64,000 nucleotides of DNA from Blautia argi (GTDB lineage: Bacteria > Bacillota > Clostridia > Lachnospirales > Lachnospiraceae), in assembly GCF_003287895.1 (NCBI RefSeq), contig NZ_CP030280.1, positions 164,001-228,000 of the forward strand. Direction: 5' to 3'. The notes beneath the pieces are model-generated. The model worked only from the letters and a program-made list of their open reading frames with translations, made no database searches and was not told the origin of the DNA. Of the stretch, positions 44,899 through 53,926 are shown piece by piece. Position 1 is the stretch's first letter; every line of letters begins with the position of its first letter. The position numbers and the translations under genes are program-made.

Positions 44899-45957
44899 TC
44901 ATTTTGATCGTAGCTGGCTGTTTTTCCGATATTGGGCAGGCGTAACACCGTATTGTTTTTTAAAAAAGCTATTAAAATAGGTGTGCCCTGAGAATCCCAG
45001 ATCATCAATGATCTCCGAGATTGTTTTGTCAGTGCAGGAAAGCAGGCGTGCAGCCTCTTTGATCATAAAAAATTTTCGGTATTCAAGCAAACTCATTCCC
45101 ACAGAACGGTTGACGATTTTATTCAGATAACTGTCACTGTAATGAAGGATATCCGAGATTTCCTGACGGCTGATCTTACCGCGGTGGGATTCCAGAAGCC
45201 TTTGGATCTGTATAAATAAATATTCATCTTTACTATTGTCCACGGATATTTTACGTGAAGTATAAAGAGAGTAATCAAGCATTATCCCTAAAATTTTAGA
45301 TATCATACCTTGCGCTGCGGCATAACTTCCGAAAGAAAAATGCTGGTTTTCTTCCGATAATCGGTCAAAGAGATCTTCCAGCGCAGGAGTGATCCTGTCA
45401 ACAGGAACTTTTGGATAAAAATCAAGGTATTGTTTCTCTCGATTGTTTAATGATCTTCGAAAAAAGTCATATATTTTATTTTGTCTTTGGCTGAGGACCC
45501 CTTCCTTGTTAATGGAAAGATCATTTGCCATTAATTTAGAAACAAAATCATCTGAAAGCATTAAAAAGTATAGAGTGGTATTTTGGAAAGGTAATTCACG
45601 ATGACGGACCGAATAATCCAGTAGACAGCACTGTCCTTCGTGATAGAGGTATTTTTGGTCCTCGATCTTTTGTTCTGTACTTCCCCTCATTACAAACATG
45701 ATCTCAAAAAAGTTGTGTTGATGTCGTCGGGAAAAATTTTTAATAGTTTCTGAGAGCACATGCTCATTCTGGTAAAAATAGTGAGGAGCCTCTGCATATG
45801 TCTTAAAGAGATCACTGTCATAGTCAAATACTTCTTTTATCAGCAGATAGGGGGATTTTAGCTCATATAGAGCTGATATGGAACTGTCAGAATAATAAAT
45901 ATCGAATGCATTTTGAGGACCTGGATACATATTTTGATAACTAGTGGTATTGTGCAT
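44899..45957 (-). CDS. AraC-family transcriptional regulator
   Basis: A 352-residue regulator. The N-terminal half contains a cupin-like sensor (FSRRHQHNFFEIMFVMRGST, then GQCCLLDYSVRH). The C-terminal 100 residues hold two helix-turn-helices: KISRQEISDILHYSDSYLNK and KTISEIIDDLGFSGHTYFNS, ending in FFKKQYGVTPAQYRK. It is divergent from the symporter/GH2 operon, 248 bp apart, and most likely activates it in response to a glycoside. Confidence 0.9.
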   Translation of the reverse strand: MHNTTSYQNMYPGPQNAFDIYYSDSSISALYELKSPYLLIKEVFDYDSDLFKTYAEAPHYFYQNEHVLSETIKNFSRRHQHNFFEIMFVMRGSTEQKIEDQKYLYHEGQCCLLDYSVRHRELPFQNTTLYFLMLSDDFVSKLMANDLSINKEGVLSQRQNKIYDFFRRSLNNREKQYLDFYPKVPVDRITPALEDLFDRLSEENQHFSFGSYAAAQGMISKILGIMLDYSLYTSRKISVDNSKDEYLFIQIQRLLESHRGKISRQEISDILHYSDSYLNKIVNRSVGMSLLEYRKFFMIKEAARLLSCTDKTISEIIDDLGFSGHTYFNSFFKKQYGVTPAQYRKNSQLRSK

Positions 45958-46205
45958 GTATTCTGAACTCCCTTCTGGTGGACTGATCGAATTTCCATTC
46001 TTGTGTTAGGCTTATTATACTATAGGATGAGATCTGTATGAAAGTGCTTTGCAGTATTTTGGCGCGTTTTTGATATAAAGTGGTGGTTGTGTCCTGTTTT
46101 TATTATTGGATATTTCGGAGAAAAAAGTAGTATTAAATTAACATTTATCATATGTTTCCGGAAACTATATTTTAACAAATTTTATGAGAAAGGTGGAAAA
46201 GAGGA
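45958..46205. promoter_or_regulatory. Divergent regulatory region with GTTTCCGGAAAC palindrome
   Basis: A perfect 12-bp palindrome GTTTCCGGAAAC lies at 46154-46165, 40 bp before the symporter ATG. A TATAAT -10 on the minus strand is at 46014-46019 for the araC gene, without a good -35. No consensus promoter is seen for the symporter, fitting activation by the AraC protein. Confidence 0.5.
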
Positions 46206-47582
46206 ATGGAAAATACGTCAGAAAAAAAATATTTAACCCTTATCCAGAAGGTGGGATACGGAGTCGGGGATCTTGGATCTAATTATTGTTGGACCTTTGT
46301 GGCATCATTTATTATGATCTACTGTACGAATACTTTAGGAATAAGCTCAGGAGTGATCGGCGTTATCATGATGCTTTCTAAATTTTTGGATGGAGTATCA
46401 GATGTTATAATGGGGAGGATTATCGATCGGACAAAGAGTAAAATGGGAAAGGCGAGATTCTGGTATGCACTCAGCGCTTTCCCGGTAGCTTTTTTTACCT
46501 TTTTGCTGTTTAACGTACCGTCTGGTTTTACAAAGAACACGCAGTATGTGTATATATTTATCGCCTATACACTTATGGGAGTTGTATTTTACACGATGAG
46601 CAATATTGCATACTCATCTTTAACTGCACTCGTAACAAAAAATCAAAAAGAACGTGTCCAATTGGGAAGTTACCGTTTTATTTTTGCGGGATTGGCTGTT
46701 ATTTTGATCGGTACATTTACATCTGACCTGGTAGAGTATTTTGGCGGGGGACAGCACGGATGGACGATCGTGTCATTGATCTATTCATTGATCTGTTTTG
46801 TTTTTCTTTTTATTCCTGTTTTAGCGGTAAAAGAATTATCAGACAGTGAACTGATGGAAAGTGGAAATGAAACGGAAAAAGAGAATAAGATCGGATTTAT
46901 AGAGTCGGTTAAGCTCCTTTTTAAAAATAAATATTTTATTATGCTCCTGGTTTGGTATCTCGTTATGTATCTAGCAAGTGGAGTAACAAGTGGTCTTGGT
47001 ATTTATTATACAACATATAAACTGAACAATGCCGGATTGCTGGGAACATTGAGCATGGTTGGTATGATCCCGGCAATGATCATTCTTCTTTTTGTACCAC
47101 AGCTTACAGAAAAATTTGGCATTCGCAGGGTCTCAATCTGGGGAGCAGTATTTGGAATCGCAGGAGGTATTCTGGCGCTCATCGGCGGGAATACAGAATT
47201 CTGTTTCATAGCAATTGTTATCGGTCTTGTAGGAAAGTCAGCTGGAACTGCACCAATGCGAGGCGGAGTGAATGCTCTTATTGCTGCTGCTGATGACTAT
47301 TCTGCACTGAAGTTCGGAAAACGTGTGACGGGAATGATGTATTCCTGTTCTTCTGTAGGATTGAAAGTGGGTACTGGATTTGGAACAGCAGTGACAGGGA
47401 TTTTACTCGAATTTGCAAAGTTTAATGGAACTACAGAGGCACAGTCGGCTTTTACAGTGAGCGTTATTAATTATGGATATATCCTGGCGGTTGTGATTCC
47501 TTCGGTTGTGACACTGCTTGTGCTGGTTTTCCTGAATGTAGAAAAGGAAAATAAAAGAATGAGAGAATTAGGGAAAAAGTAG
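46206..47582 (+). CDS. GPH-family glycoside:cation symporter (MFS)
   Basis: A 458-residue transporter with 12 predicted membrane segments. VGYGVGDLGSNYCWTFVASF is the GPH family's N-terminal signature (MelB/YicJ type). SDVIMGRIIDRTKSKMGKAR is the loop with the conserved Asp and Arg, and MSNIAYSSLTALVTKNQKER the second signature. It imports a glycoside with Na+ or H+. It lies 10 bp before the GH2 gene and shares its promoter. Confidence 0.9.
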   Translation: MENTSEKKYLTLIQKVGYGVGDLGSNYCWTFVASFIMIYCTNTLGISSGVIGVIMMLSKFLDGVSDVIMGRIIDRTKSKMGKARFWYALSAFPVAFFTFLLFNVPSGFTKNTQYVYIFIAYTLMGVVFYTMSNIAYSSLTALVTKNQKERVQLGSYRFIFAGLAVILIGTFTSDLVEYFGGGQHGWTIVSLIYSLICFVFLFIPVLAVKELSDSELMESGNETEKENKIGFIESVKLLFKNKYFIMLLVWYLVMYLASGVTSGLGIYYTTYKLNNAGLLGTLSMVGMIPAMIILLFVPQLTEKFGIRRVSIWGAVFGIAGGILALIGGNTEFCFIAIVIGLVGKSAGTAPMRGGVNALIAAADDYSALKFGKRVTGMMYSCSSVGLKVGTGFGTAVTGILLEFAKFNGTTEAQSAFTVSVINYGYILAVVIPSVVTLLVLVFLNVEKENKRMRELGKK

Positions 47583-47592
47583 GGAAATCAAA

Positions 47593-49986
47593 ATGAAGAA
47601 AATATTGCTTAATTCAGAGTGGTACTTTAAATATAAAACAATTGGGAATAAGGCGGCAGACATACCTGGGCAAATGATCACTCTTCCGCATGATGCGATG
47701 ATAGGACTGGACTGTTCAGAAGATGGCGATAGAAAAAAAGGATTTTATCCAAATGTACATCTTCTATATTCAAAAGAGATTTATATACAGTCAGAGTGGA
47801 AAGGAGAGTATATCGCTCTTCAGTTCGATGGAATATATAAGAATTCCAGAGTATATGTCAACGGAGTTTATGCCGGGGGGAACAGGTGCGGTTATGACCG
47901 TTTTATAATAGAAGTTCATGCATTACTGAAATATGGAGAGACAAATCTGATCACGGTGGAAGCGGACTCATCATGTGATTCCCGTTGGTATTCAGGAGCA
48001 GGAATATACAGGAACGTTTATCTACTCAGGGGAGGAAAGATTCATTTCTGCCCGGGAAAAGTAAGGTTTAGCACCATATCTGCCAATGAGGAAGAAGCGG
48101 TTCTTGAGACAGAGCTATATATCTGTAATGAAGATATGCTCACTCATGAGGTGGAAGCCGTGGTGGAACTGCGAGACGGAAATGGAAACATCGCGGCTGT
48201 CAGCAAAAGAGCAGTTACATTAAAAGATAGAGAGACGACCCGTGTATCGTGGAGGATTTATGTTGATGATCCGAAATTATGGAGTCCGGATGATCCTCAT
48301 ATTTACAGATGTACGGTAAAGCTGTTGAAAGAAGAAACGATAGAAGAGGTGCAGACAGAAACCGGGATCCGTATGATTTCCCTCAGCAGAAAAAAAGGAT
48401 TTTGTGTCAATGGAAAGACCGTGTGTATGTATGGAGGGTGTATCCACCATGATAATGGAATCCTGGGAAGCGCTGTGTATAAAGAAGCGGAATACAGAAA
48501 AATCCGAATGCTTAAAGAAGCCGGATATAACGCAGTCCGCTGCTCTCATAATCCAATGAGTGAGGAACTCATGTCAGCATGTGACAGATACGGCATGCTG
48601 GTGATGGCGGAACTTACAGATATGTGGAACTACAGAAAATCGGAAAATGATTTCAGTGAGAATTTTGAGACAGACTGGAAGCAGTCCGCAGAAGCACTGG
48701 TAAATCTGTGTTTTAATCATCCGAGTGTTGTTATGTATTCCATCGGAAATGAGATACGTGAACTGGGTCGTCTGGATGGGAAAGTTATTTGCAGAGAGCT
48801 TGCTAATACATTTCGTCTGCTTGACTCCACACGCTTTATTACAGCAGGTATTAATTCCATGTTGACAGTAAAACCAGGTCCGTCAGCTATACCGGAGAAG
48901 AAAAAAGAAGTTGATATCAATACGGTGATCTTTGATTTTATGGATAAGATAAATGAAATGCAGTGTGCGGAACCGGTGATAGAATCAACGAAAGAAACAA
49001 GTGGTATCCTTGATATTGTCGGTTATAATTATGCGGAGGATAAACAGTTACTGGATATGGAGAACTTTACGGATTGGATCTGCGTGGGCAGCGAGACATT
49101 TCCAAAAGATATTGCTAAAAACTGGGAACTTGTAAAAAAATACCCTGCTATTCTGGGAGATTTCTCCTGGACCTCCTGGGATTATCTTGGAGAACCGGGA
49201 ATTGGGCGGAACCGGGGAACCGTTAATCGAAGCGGGGATATTTATGAAGTTTTCCCCTATAAAACAGCAAATTGCGGAGATTTTGATATAACCGGATATC
49301 GCCGTCCCCAGAGTTATTATCGTGAATGTATGATCGGACACAGGACAGATCCTTATCTTGCTGTGTATAATATGAAATGTGAGGCAGAAAAAGCTATAAA
49401 AACCCCTTGGTCCTGGCCAGATGTAGTCTCAAGTTGGAGCTGGAGAGGTCATGAAGGAGAACCGGTTCGTGTAGAAGTGTATGGGGTCGGTGAAGAAGCA
49501 GAATTGATCATAAATGGCAAGAGTGTAGGTCGAAAGCCTGTAAGAAAGGTAACAGAAGGTAAAGATCTTGCAGGAGTTACTGTGTTTGAAACAATCTATC
49601 AACCTGGATATATTGAAGCAATCCTATATGCAGAAGGTAAAGAATTCGGGAAATATCGTGTCGAAACAGCTTCAGATGAATTGGAGCTCCGTATCTGTGA
49701 AGAAAATGGAGAGTGGGGAGACGTCAGGTTCTTTGAAGTGTGCCTTACAGATAGAAACGGTGTATTAAAGACTGACTGTGACAGAAAGATCACAGTGAGT
49801 GTGGAGGGAGAAGGAGTCCTTCAAGGATTTGGAAGTGCACTTATGACCAGTACGGAAAATTTCACACAAGGTGAATATACCACATTTTACGGAAGGGCGC
49901 AGCTGGCAGTGCGGCCTGTCGGAAGAGGAAAGATAATAGTGAAGGCCGAAACAGATGGAACGGAAACTCTGAAAAAAACATTCTGA
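47593..49986 (+). CDS. Glycoside hydrolase family 2 (beta-galactosidase-like)
   Basis: A 797-residue cytosolic enzyme (no signal peptide). The sugar-binding domain begins NSEWYFKYKT and has RWYSGAGIYRNVYLL. A beta-sandwich follows, then the TIM barrel with AVRCSHNPMSEELMSACDRY, acid/base Glu387 in YSIGNEIREL and nucleophile Glu501 in VGSETFPKD. After LGDFSWTSWDYLGEPGIG comes a DUF4982-like domain (GEPVRVEVYGVGEEAELIIN) and a terminal Ig-like domain. This layout is that of beta-galactosidases such as BgaA; beta-glucuronidase is less likely. It acts on the sugar imported by the adjacent symporter. Confidence 0.9.
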   Translation: MKKILLNSEWYFKYKTIGNKAADIPGQMITLPHDAMIGLDCSEDGDRKKGFYPNVHLLYSKEIYIQSEWKGEYIALQFDGIYKNSRVYVNGVYAGGNRCGYDRFIIEVHALLKYGETNLITVEADSSCDSRWYSGAGIYRNVYLLRGGKIHFCPGKVRFSTISANEEEAVLETELYICNEDMLTHEVEAVVELRDGNGNIAAVSKRAVTLKDRETTRVSWRIYVDDPKLWSPDDPHIYRCTVKLLKEETIEEVQTETGIRMISLSRKKGFCVNGKTVCMYGGCIHHDNGILGSAVYKEAEYRKIRMLKEAGYNAVRCSHNPMSEELMSACDRYGMLVMAELTDMWNYRKSENDFSENFETDWKQSAEALVNLCFNHPSVVMYSIGNEIRELGRLDGKVICRELANTFRLLDSTRFITAGINSMLTVKPGPSAIPEKKKEVDINTVIFDFMDKINEMQCAEPVIESTKETSGILDIVGYNYAEDKQLLDMENFTDWICVGSETFPKDIAKNWELVKKYPAILGDFSWTSWDYLGEPGIGRNRGTVNRSGDIYEVFPYKTANCGDFDITGYRRPQSYYRECMIGHRTDPYLAVYNMKCEAEKAIKTPWSWPDVVSSWSWRGHEGEPVRVEVYGVGEEAELIINGKSVGRKPVRKVTEGKDLAGVTVFETIYQPGYIEAILYAEGKEFGKYRVETASDELELRICEENGEWGDVRFFEVCLTDRNGVLKTDCDRKITVSVEGEGVLQGFGSALMTSTENFTQGEYTTFYGRAQLAVRPVGRGKIIVKAETDGTETLKKTF

Positions 49987-50227
49987 GCGGTAGATTTATC
50001 TGGGAGCATTAATAAACATATGAGTTTGAATTTTCCGAAAGGGCTCAAAGAATTTTTCAATATCAGAATAAAGAAACAATAAATGATAAGGGACAAGATC
50101 AGCATCTTGTCTCTTTTATTTGCAAGGGGGATGCGCCAAAATCCCAGCTTGTCCAGGACCTTGGCAAACGCATATGATTCTGGAATGTGCCTTTTGGCAC
50201 ATCATTAACATTCACAATAACAGTGCT
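49987..50227 (+). other. Intergenic gap with terminator after GH2 gene
   Basis: A terminator lies at 50089-50117. The rest contains a small GTGCC/GGCAC hairpin near 50189 and otherwise no coding signal. It is bounded on the right by transposase remnants. Confidence 0.5.
50089..50117 (+). terminator. Terminator of the symporter-GH2 operon
   Basis: GACAAGAT (50092-50099) pairs with ATCTTGTC (50104-50111), followed by TCTTTT. Confidence 0.85.
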
Positions 50228-50461
50228 GGCGGCAGGTGCCACGATAATGCTCGATGTGAAAGCATGTGGGTCAGAATGAAAAGCGAGCTTCTCTATGACC
50301 GCTACAATACGGAAAGCCTGACCACGGATGAACTGAAAGTTCTTATTTGGAGATATTTCATCAGTTACTGGAACAACAGGAGGATCTGCTCTGCCAACGG
50401 TGGGCTTCCTCCTATGATTAAGCGTCAGAGATACTACCAATCTCTGGGCCTGGCTGCATAG
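50220..50461 (+). mobile_element. IS3-family transposase remnant (C-terminal DDE part)
   Basis: The frame reads RCHDNARCESMWVRMKSELL, then TDELKVLIWRYFISYWNNRR and GGLPPMIKRQRYYQSLGLAA. This is the DN...E...R end of an IS3/IS150-type integrase core with the catalytic Glu. Everything upstream of the Asp-Asn is missing, so it is a dead fragment and marks past insertion or deletion at this border. Confidence 0.75.
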
Positions 50462-50675
50462 GAAATGATATCTTTGAGATAAATGTGTCAACCAATATTG
50501 ACAATATCATGTTGGTTCCAGTACCAGACAGCCTTCGCCAACATATTCTGGTTTAACTGCGGTTTCTTTTGTAACGGCACCTTTGATTGCTTTTCCAAGC
50601 ATTCGTTTACACATCGTTAGGTCTTAGAAGATGTGTATGCGGATGCTTTTCTTAACTTTGGGAGGTTATTTGTAA
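50462..50675. other. Gap holding a hairpin and a minus-strand coding-like scrap
   Basis: On the minus strand, 50508-50615 reads KRMLGKAIKGAVTKETAVKP, then EYVGEGCLVLEPT and a TGA. The pattern looks like real protein, possibly from an AIM24-type beta-sandwich family, but the assignment is weak. At 50597-50648, AAGCATTCG pairs with CGGATGCTT, with an inner ACACATC/GATGTGT stem and TTTT after it: a terminator or attenuator just before pnuC. Confidence 0.4.
50597..50650 (+). terminator. Hairpin terminator or attenuator upstream of pnuC-like gene
   Basis: A two-part stem (AAGCATTCG/CGGATGCTT outside, ACACATC/GATGTGT inside) ends in CTTTTCTT, 26 bp before the pnuC-like ATG. I do not recognise a riboswitch aptamer before it. 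Confidence 0.6.
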
Positions 50676-51320
50676 ATGTGTTATGAAGAAAAAAAGAGAA
50701 AGTATTTCACAGGTGTGGAAATCGCACTGTGGACAGGCTCCGTAATATCGATTTTAGTGTCTTTTTTGATTTTTGGAGGAAGCGCTTATATTTCCTTGAT
50801 TGCGTCCTTAATAGGTGTAACCGCTTTGATTTTCATTGCAAAAGGCAACCCATTGGGACAGTTATTAACCGTGATTTTCAGCCTGCTCTACGGTATTATA
50901 TCGTTTTCCTGTTCGTATTACGGCGAGATGCTGACATATTTGGGAATGACAATGCCTATGGCAGTATTTTCGCTGATTTTCTGGCTGAAGAATCCCTACA
51001 ACGGAAACAAGTCAGAAGTAAAAGTGCAGATACTAAAGCCAAAAGAATATATTGTTACGGCAGTCCTTGCGATTACTGTAACAACGGGATTTTACTTTGT
51101 ATTGAAATATTTCAACACGGCGAACTTAATACCGAGTACACTGTCTGTAACAACAAGTTTTATGGCTGTGTTCTTAACATTCAAACGCAGTCCGTTTTAT
51201 GCCGTTTGGTATGCCGCAAACGATGTAATTTTGATTGTTTTGTGGTTATTGGCAGTTGCAGAAAATATATTGCTAACATTTGGGGAAGTATCTGTTGTCA
51301 CCATTGATTTAGGAATGTAA
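50676..51320 (+). CDS. pnuC: PnuC-like nicotinamide riboside transporter, shortened C-terminus
   Basis: A 214-residue membrane protein with about seven segments. ALWTGSVISILVSFLIFGGS, ASLIGVTALIFIAKGNPLGQ, FSLLYGIISFSCSYYGEMLT and FWLKNPYNGN are typical of the Firmicute PnuC family. TANLIPSTLSVTTSFMAVFL and SPFYAVWYAANDVILIVLWL continue the match. It then ends early, without the usual NDIYGF.NW end, so the last segment is missing. It may import nicotinamide riboside, if still functional. ATG 50676 follows GGGAGG. Confidence 0.75.
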   Translation: MCYEEKKRKYFTGVEIALWTGSVISILVSFLIFGGSAYISLIASLIGVTALIFIAKGNPLGQLLTVIFSLLYGIISFSCSYYGEMLTYLGMTMPMAVFSLIFWLKNPYNGNKSEVKVQILKPKEYIVTAVLAITVTTGFYFVLKYFNTANLIPSTLSVTTSFMAVFLTFKRSPFYAVWYAANDVILIVLWLLAVAENILLTFGEVSVVTIDLGM

Positions 51321-51498
51321 AATACAGTAGATCAAAGGAAAAATTCTTTGCAGAATATAATTTGCAAACATATATTAGCTGAAACAATAGAGAAATATAT
51401 TAGCTATAGCTAATAGAAAACGAGATGCTCGTTTGGAACTGATTTCAAAAATAATCGGATCCAGACGGGCTTTTTTTGTCTGACCGAAGAAGGAGGAA
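51321..51498 (+). other. Short gap upstream of the RepA remnant
   Basis: AT-rich. TATTAGCT repeats around 51374 and 51401, an ACGAG-ATG-CTCGT hairpin near 51420, and CAGAC-GTCTG flanking seven T near 51463. No gene seen. Confidence 0.35.
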
Positions 51499-52161
51499 AT
51501 GATGACGGAAGTAAAATCATTTATTCAGGAGGAATGTGAGGAACAGAAAAAAGAAAAACCAAAGATGGTGAAGTTTACAAATCAAACTTCAGTAGAGGAA
51601 GAAGAGACAGAAGAAGTTTACATTTCAAACTTCAAGAAGTCCCAAAAACAAACTTCAAGAAGTCCCGAAAATAAACTTCAAGAAGTTTACATTTCAAACT
51701 CTAATAATACTAATATTAACAATACTAATCTTAGTGAGAATAAATCTAATCCTATCGTATCTGCAGATGGGATAGGATCCGAAGAGGATGAGATGGAAAC
51801 ATTACATGCGTATCAATCTCTGATCAAAGAAAACCTGGAGTATGATGCCCTACTTGTGAGTCATCCTCATGACAAAAATCAGATTGATGAAATAGTGGAT
51901 CTGATTGTAGAGACTGTCATGTGTAGGAGTGATAGAGTATTGATTGCAAGCAACTGGTATTCAGGAGCTTTGGTAAGAGGAAAATTCATGAAGCTGGATT
52001 ATTCGCATGTAGAGTATGTGCTGCATTGTCTGGAAGGAAATACGAGTAAAATCAAGAATATCAAGAAATATTTACTTGCAGCATTGTTCAATGCTCCTTC
52101 AACGATAAGTGGGTATTACCGGGCAGAAGTAAATCATGATATGCCATGGCTGGCAAGATAG
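51499..52161 (+). CDS. Replication initiator remnant (DUF6017-like domain only)
   Basis: A 220-residue protein. The C-terminal 120 residues (YQSLIKENLEYDALLVSHPH, ILIASNWYSGALVRGKFMKL, then IKNIKKYLLAALFNAPSTIS and GYYRAEVNHDMP) match the domain I know as DUF6017, normally the tail of RepA_N replication initiators in conjugative elements. The N-terminal RepA_N domain is absent. Instead there are about 90 charged residues with repeated EVYISN and SRSPENKL/KKSQKQTS units. The normal start site has been replaced by ATG 51499 after AGGAGG. Probably not a working initiator. Confidence 0.68.
   Translation: MMTEVKSFIQEECEEQKKEKPKMVKFTNQTSVEEEETEEVYISNFKKSQKQTSRSPENKLQEVYISNSNNTNINNTNLSENKSNPIVSADGIGSEEDEMETLHAYQSLIKENLEYDALLVSHPHDKNQIDEIVDLIVETVMCRSDRVLIASNWYSGALVRGKFMKLDYSHVEYVLHCLEGNTSKIKNIKKYLLAALFNAPSTISGYYRAEVNHDMPWLAR
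51614..51705 (+). repeat. Imperfect tandem repeat in the RepA remnant
   Basis: GAAGTTTACATTTCAAAC occurs twice (about 51615 and 51682), and AACTTCAAGAAGT occurs three times between. They give the repeated EVYISN and TSRSP phrases. They resemble the species-specific linker of RepA proteins. Confidence 0.6.
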
Positions 52162-52175
52162 CGAGGAGGATGGAT

Positions 52176-52472
52176 ATGGGGATTTTAAAAGTGTCAGGAA
52201 AAGTGTTATTGATTCCATTGTGGTTTATTGTTTCAATCATAGGTGTCGGAGTGAAACTACTAGTACATATGGTGGCAATCGCAAAAAAGATATTGGGATT
52301 TGGAATTGTAGTTTTGTTTATAGGAACAGTGCTCTGTTATCAAGACTGGATACAGGCAGCTTTTTTAGCTTGTATGGGCGGTGTTTTGAAGTTTATTGTA
52401 TTTGCCGGAGAATTTATAGATGCTGTAATGGACTTATTTAGAGAAAGAATATGTGCATTGATTTTAGGTTAA
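52176..52472 (+). CDS. Small membrane protein of conjugative element
   Basis: A 98-residue protein with three hydrophobic stretches: VLLIPLWFIVSIIGVGVKLL, ILGFGIVVLFIGTVLCY and FLACMGGVLKFIVFAGEFID. I use ATG 52176, because AGGAGG at 52164-52169 abuts the first ATG at 52170. It follows the RepA remnant by 14 bp, the usual place for an uncharacterised ICE membrane protein. Function unknown. Confidence 0.55.
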   Translation: MGILKVSGKVLLIPLWFIVSIIGVGVKLLVHMVAIAKKILGFGIVVLFIGTVLCYQDWIQAAFLACMGGVLKFIVFAGEFIDAVMDLFRERICALILG

Positions 52473-52520
52473 AAAAGATGATGATAGTTGAAATAGTCAT
52501 CTTAGTAATTTCAGATGAAA

Positions 52521-52547
52521 AGAGCCTCTCCTTCATGGAAAGGCTCT
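52521..52547 (-). terminator. Terminator of the minus-strand DUF3592-like gene
   Basis: AGAGCCT (52521-52527) pairs with AGGCTCT (52541-52547). On the minus strand the stem is followed by TTTTC, on the plus strand by A-rich sequence. Confidence 0.7.
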
Positions 52548-52599
52548 ATAAGAAAAGTCCAAACTGGGATTTGTCTGATTAGCAATTATCTTTTGCAAT

Positions 52600-53127
52600 T
52601 TATAACTGCATCAAAAAGAATACCAGTACACTCAAGAGTATTGTTACTGTCCCCATTATGATAAACATCATGGAAGTAAATCTTTTTGAAATTGGTCTAT
52701 CAATATAACACTTTTTAGGATTGTTTGGATTATAATAAACTGTCATCTTACTGTTGATAGGCCACAACTGCTCCGCAAGTTGATGCAAATTTGCAATAGC
52801 TCCAGTTTTTACATGTAGCCATCCTTTTTCATCTTCATAGACTTCTGGTTTCATCGGTACAGGTACTCCTGATAGTTGCGTTGTTTTAATTCCTCGAAAT
52901 TTTTTCTTTGCTTTATAACAAGTTCCATTCACAAAGTACTCAACGATTGGGTACACTCTTCCATTTCCAGGAAACCCATATTGTTTAATAATACCGTCTG
53001 TCTTTTTTGTACACAATTTATTTTGTCTTTTTACAATGATATTGAAAGTAACTCCTAGCAGAACTAATATTACACCAAGACCTCCAACTGTCATCAATTC
53101 TAACCATGCAATTTGTATTTCAGACAT
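52600..53127 (-). CDS. DUF3592-like membrane protein
   Basis: A 175-residue protein with one N-terminal and one C-terminal membrane helix (LMTVGGLGVILVLLGVTFNI; MMFIIMGTVTILLSVLVFFL). Between them lies an extracytoplasmic beta domain with GFPGNGRVYPIVEYFVNGTC and KMTVYYNPNNPKKCYI. The PIVEY..NG and YYNP phrases are the DUF3592 signature. Function unknown. It is separated from neighbours by a terminator and lies among element genes. Confidence 0.7.
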   Translation of the reverse strand: MSEIQIAWLELMTVGGLGVILVLLGVTFNIIVKRQNKLCTKKTDGIIKQYGFPGNGRVYPIVEYFVNGTCYKAKKKFRGIKTTQLSGVPVPMKPEVYEDEKGWLHVKTGAIANLHQLAEQLWPINSKMTVYYNPNNPKKCYIDRPISKRFTSMMFIIMGTVTILLSVLVFFLMQL

Positions 53128-53180
53128 AGTTTCATCACCTCAAATTCTTATTTGTCATTTTTTTCAGTATATCATAATTA

Positions 53181-53897
53181 TTATCTCTTCGGCAGATAAA
53201 AAGTTTTTACTTCTACAGAAATTTCTTCAAAGCCCATTTCTACATAATAATCTCGGATGAAAACGGATCGGTAATAATCCTGTAAAGAATAAATATCAAG
53301 AGTTTTAAAATCGACCAAACACAGCGGGATCGGTTCTTTCTTTTCATCTTCATATTTCCAATATTCTAAAGAAGCAGCAACTTTATCAAGGCAACTTTGG
53401 CAGAGATGATCCGTTAGATTTCTTTTGTTCAATTTATAGTTTTCCGGTAACGTGATATCTATCTCAGCCATTCCTCTGGAAACATCTCCATGAGAGGAAT
53501 AGGTGATTTCGCCTGTGTTTCCAAAAAGCATATTTGAACTGGTCTTATTTAATATTTCATTTCCGCTTTCATCATATGCTTTCAGTTGGAAATCTAAGAC
53601 GTGCCAATCATTAAGAGAAATCAGTCCAACCGTATCAAATTTTCGATAATAGTCCATCATACTATAATCAGAGCTTCCACATAAATAGCATGTAGAGATA
53701 TCATTCAGGCTTGATTGCAGATCGTCAAAGGTTATTTCTATCCGTTCTTTTGGGGCGTCTGCTTTCAGGGAATGTGTTAGAAAAATACCGTGATGTTGAT
53801 GGATAGCATAACCGATGAGAAAGGATACAGCTAATAGGATGGTGCACCAGAATAAATCTTTCCTGATATGATAATATTTTTTTCTTTTTTCATGCAT
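53181..53897 (-). CDS. Hypothetical single-pass membrane protein with two CxxC pairs
   Basis: A 238-residue protein I do not recognise. A basic N-terminus is followed by one membrane helix (DLFWCTILLAVSFLIGYAIH); the remainder is probably outside the cell. CYLCGSSD near residue 70 and LCQSCLD near residue 170 form two Cys pairs, which could bind metal or form disulfides. It is encoded on the minus strand next to the DUF3592-like gene and divergent from a ribbon-helix-helix gene. Confidence 0.5.
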   Translation of the reverse strand: MHEKRKKYYHIRKDLFWCTILLAVSFLIGYAIHQHHGIFLTHSLKADAPKERIEITFDDLQSSLNDISTCYLCGSSDYSMMDYYRKFDTVGLISLNDWHVLDFQLKAYDESGNEILNKTSSNMLFGNTGEITYSSHGDVSRGMAEIDITLPENYKLNKRNLTDHLCQSCLDKVAASLEYWKYEDEKKEPIPLCLVDFKTLDIYSLQDYYRSVFIRDYYVEMGFEEISVEVKTFYLPKR

Positions 53898-53926
53898 AAT
53901 CGAATTCCTCCGTGAAAAAATATAGT

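Noticed and set aside
50597..50650. Riboswitch upstream of the pnuC-like gene
   Set aside because: Only the terminator-like hairpin is visible; no aptamer consensus could be recognised before it.
51614..51705. Tandem repeats considered as a CRISPR array
   Set aside because: Units are inside a coding frame, imperfect, and not separated by unique spacers of constant length; no cas genes nearby.
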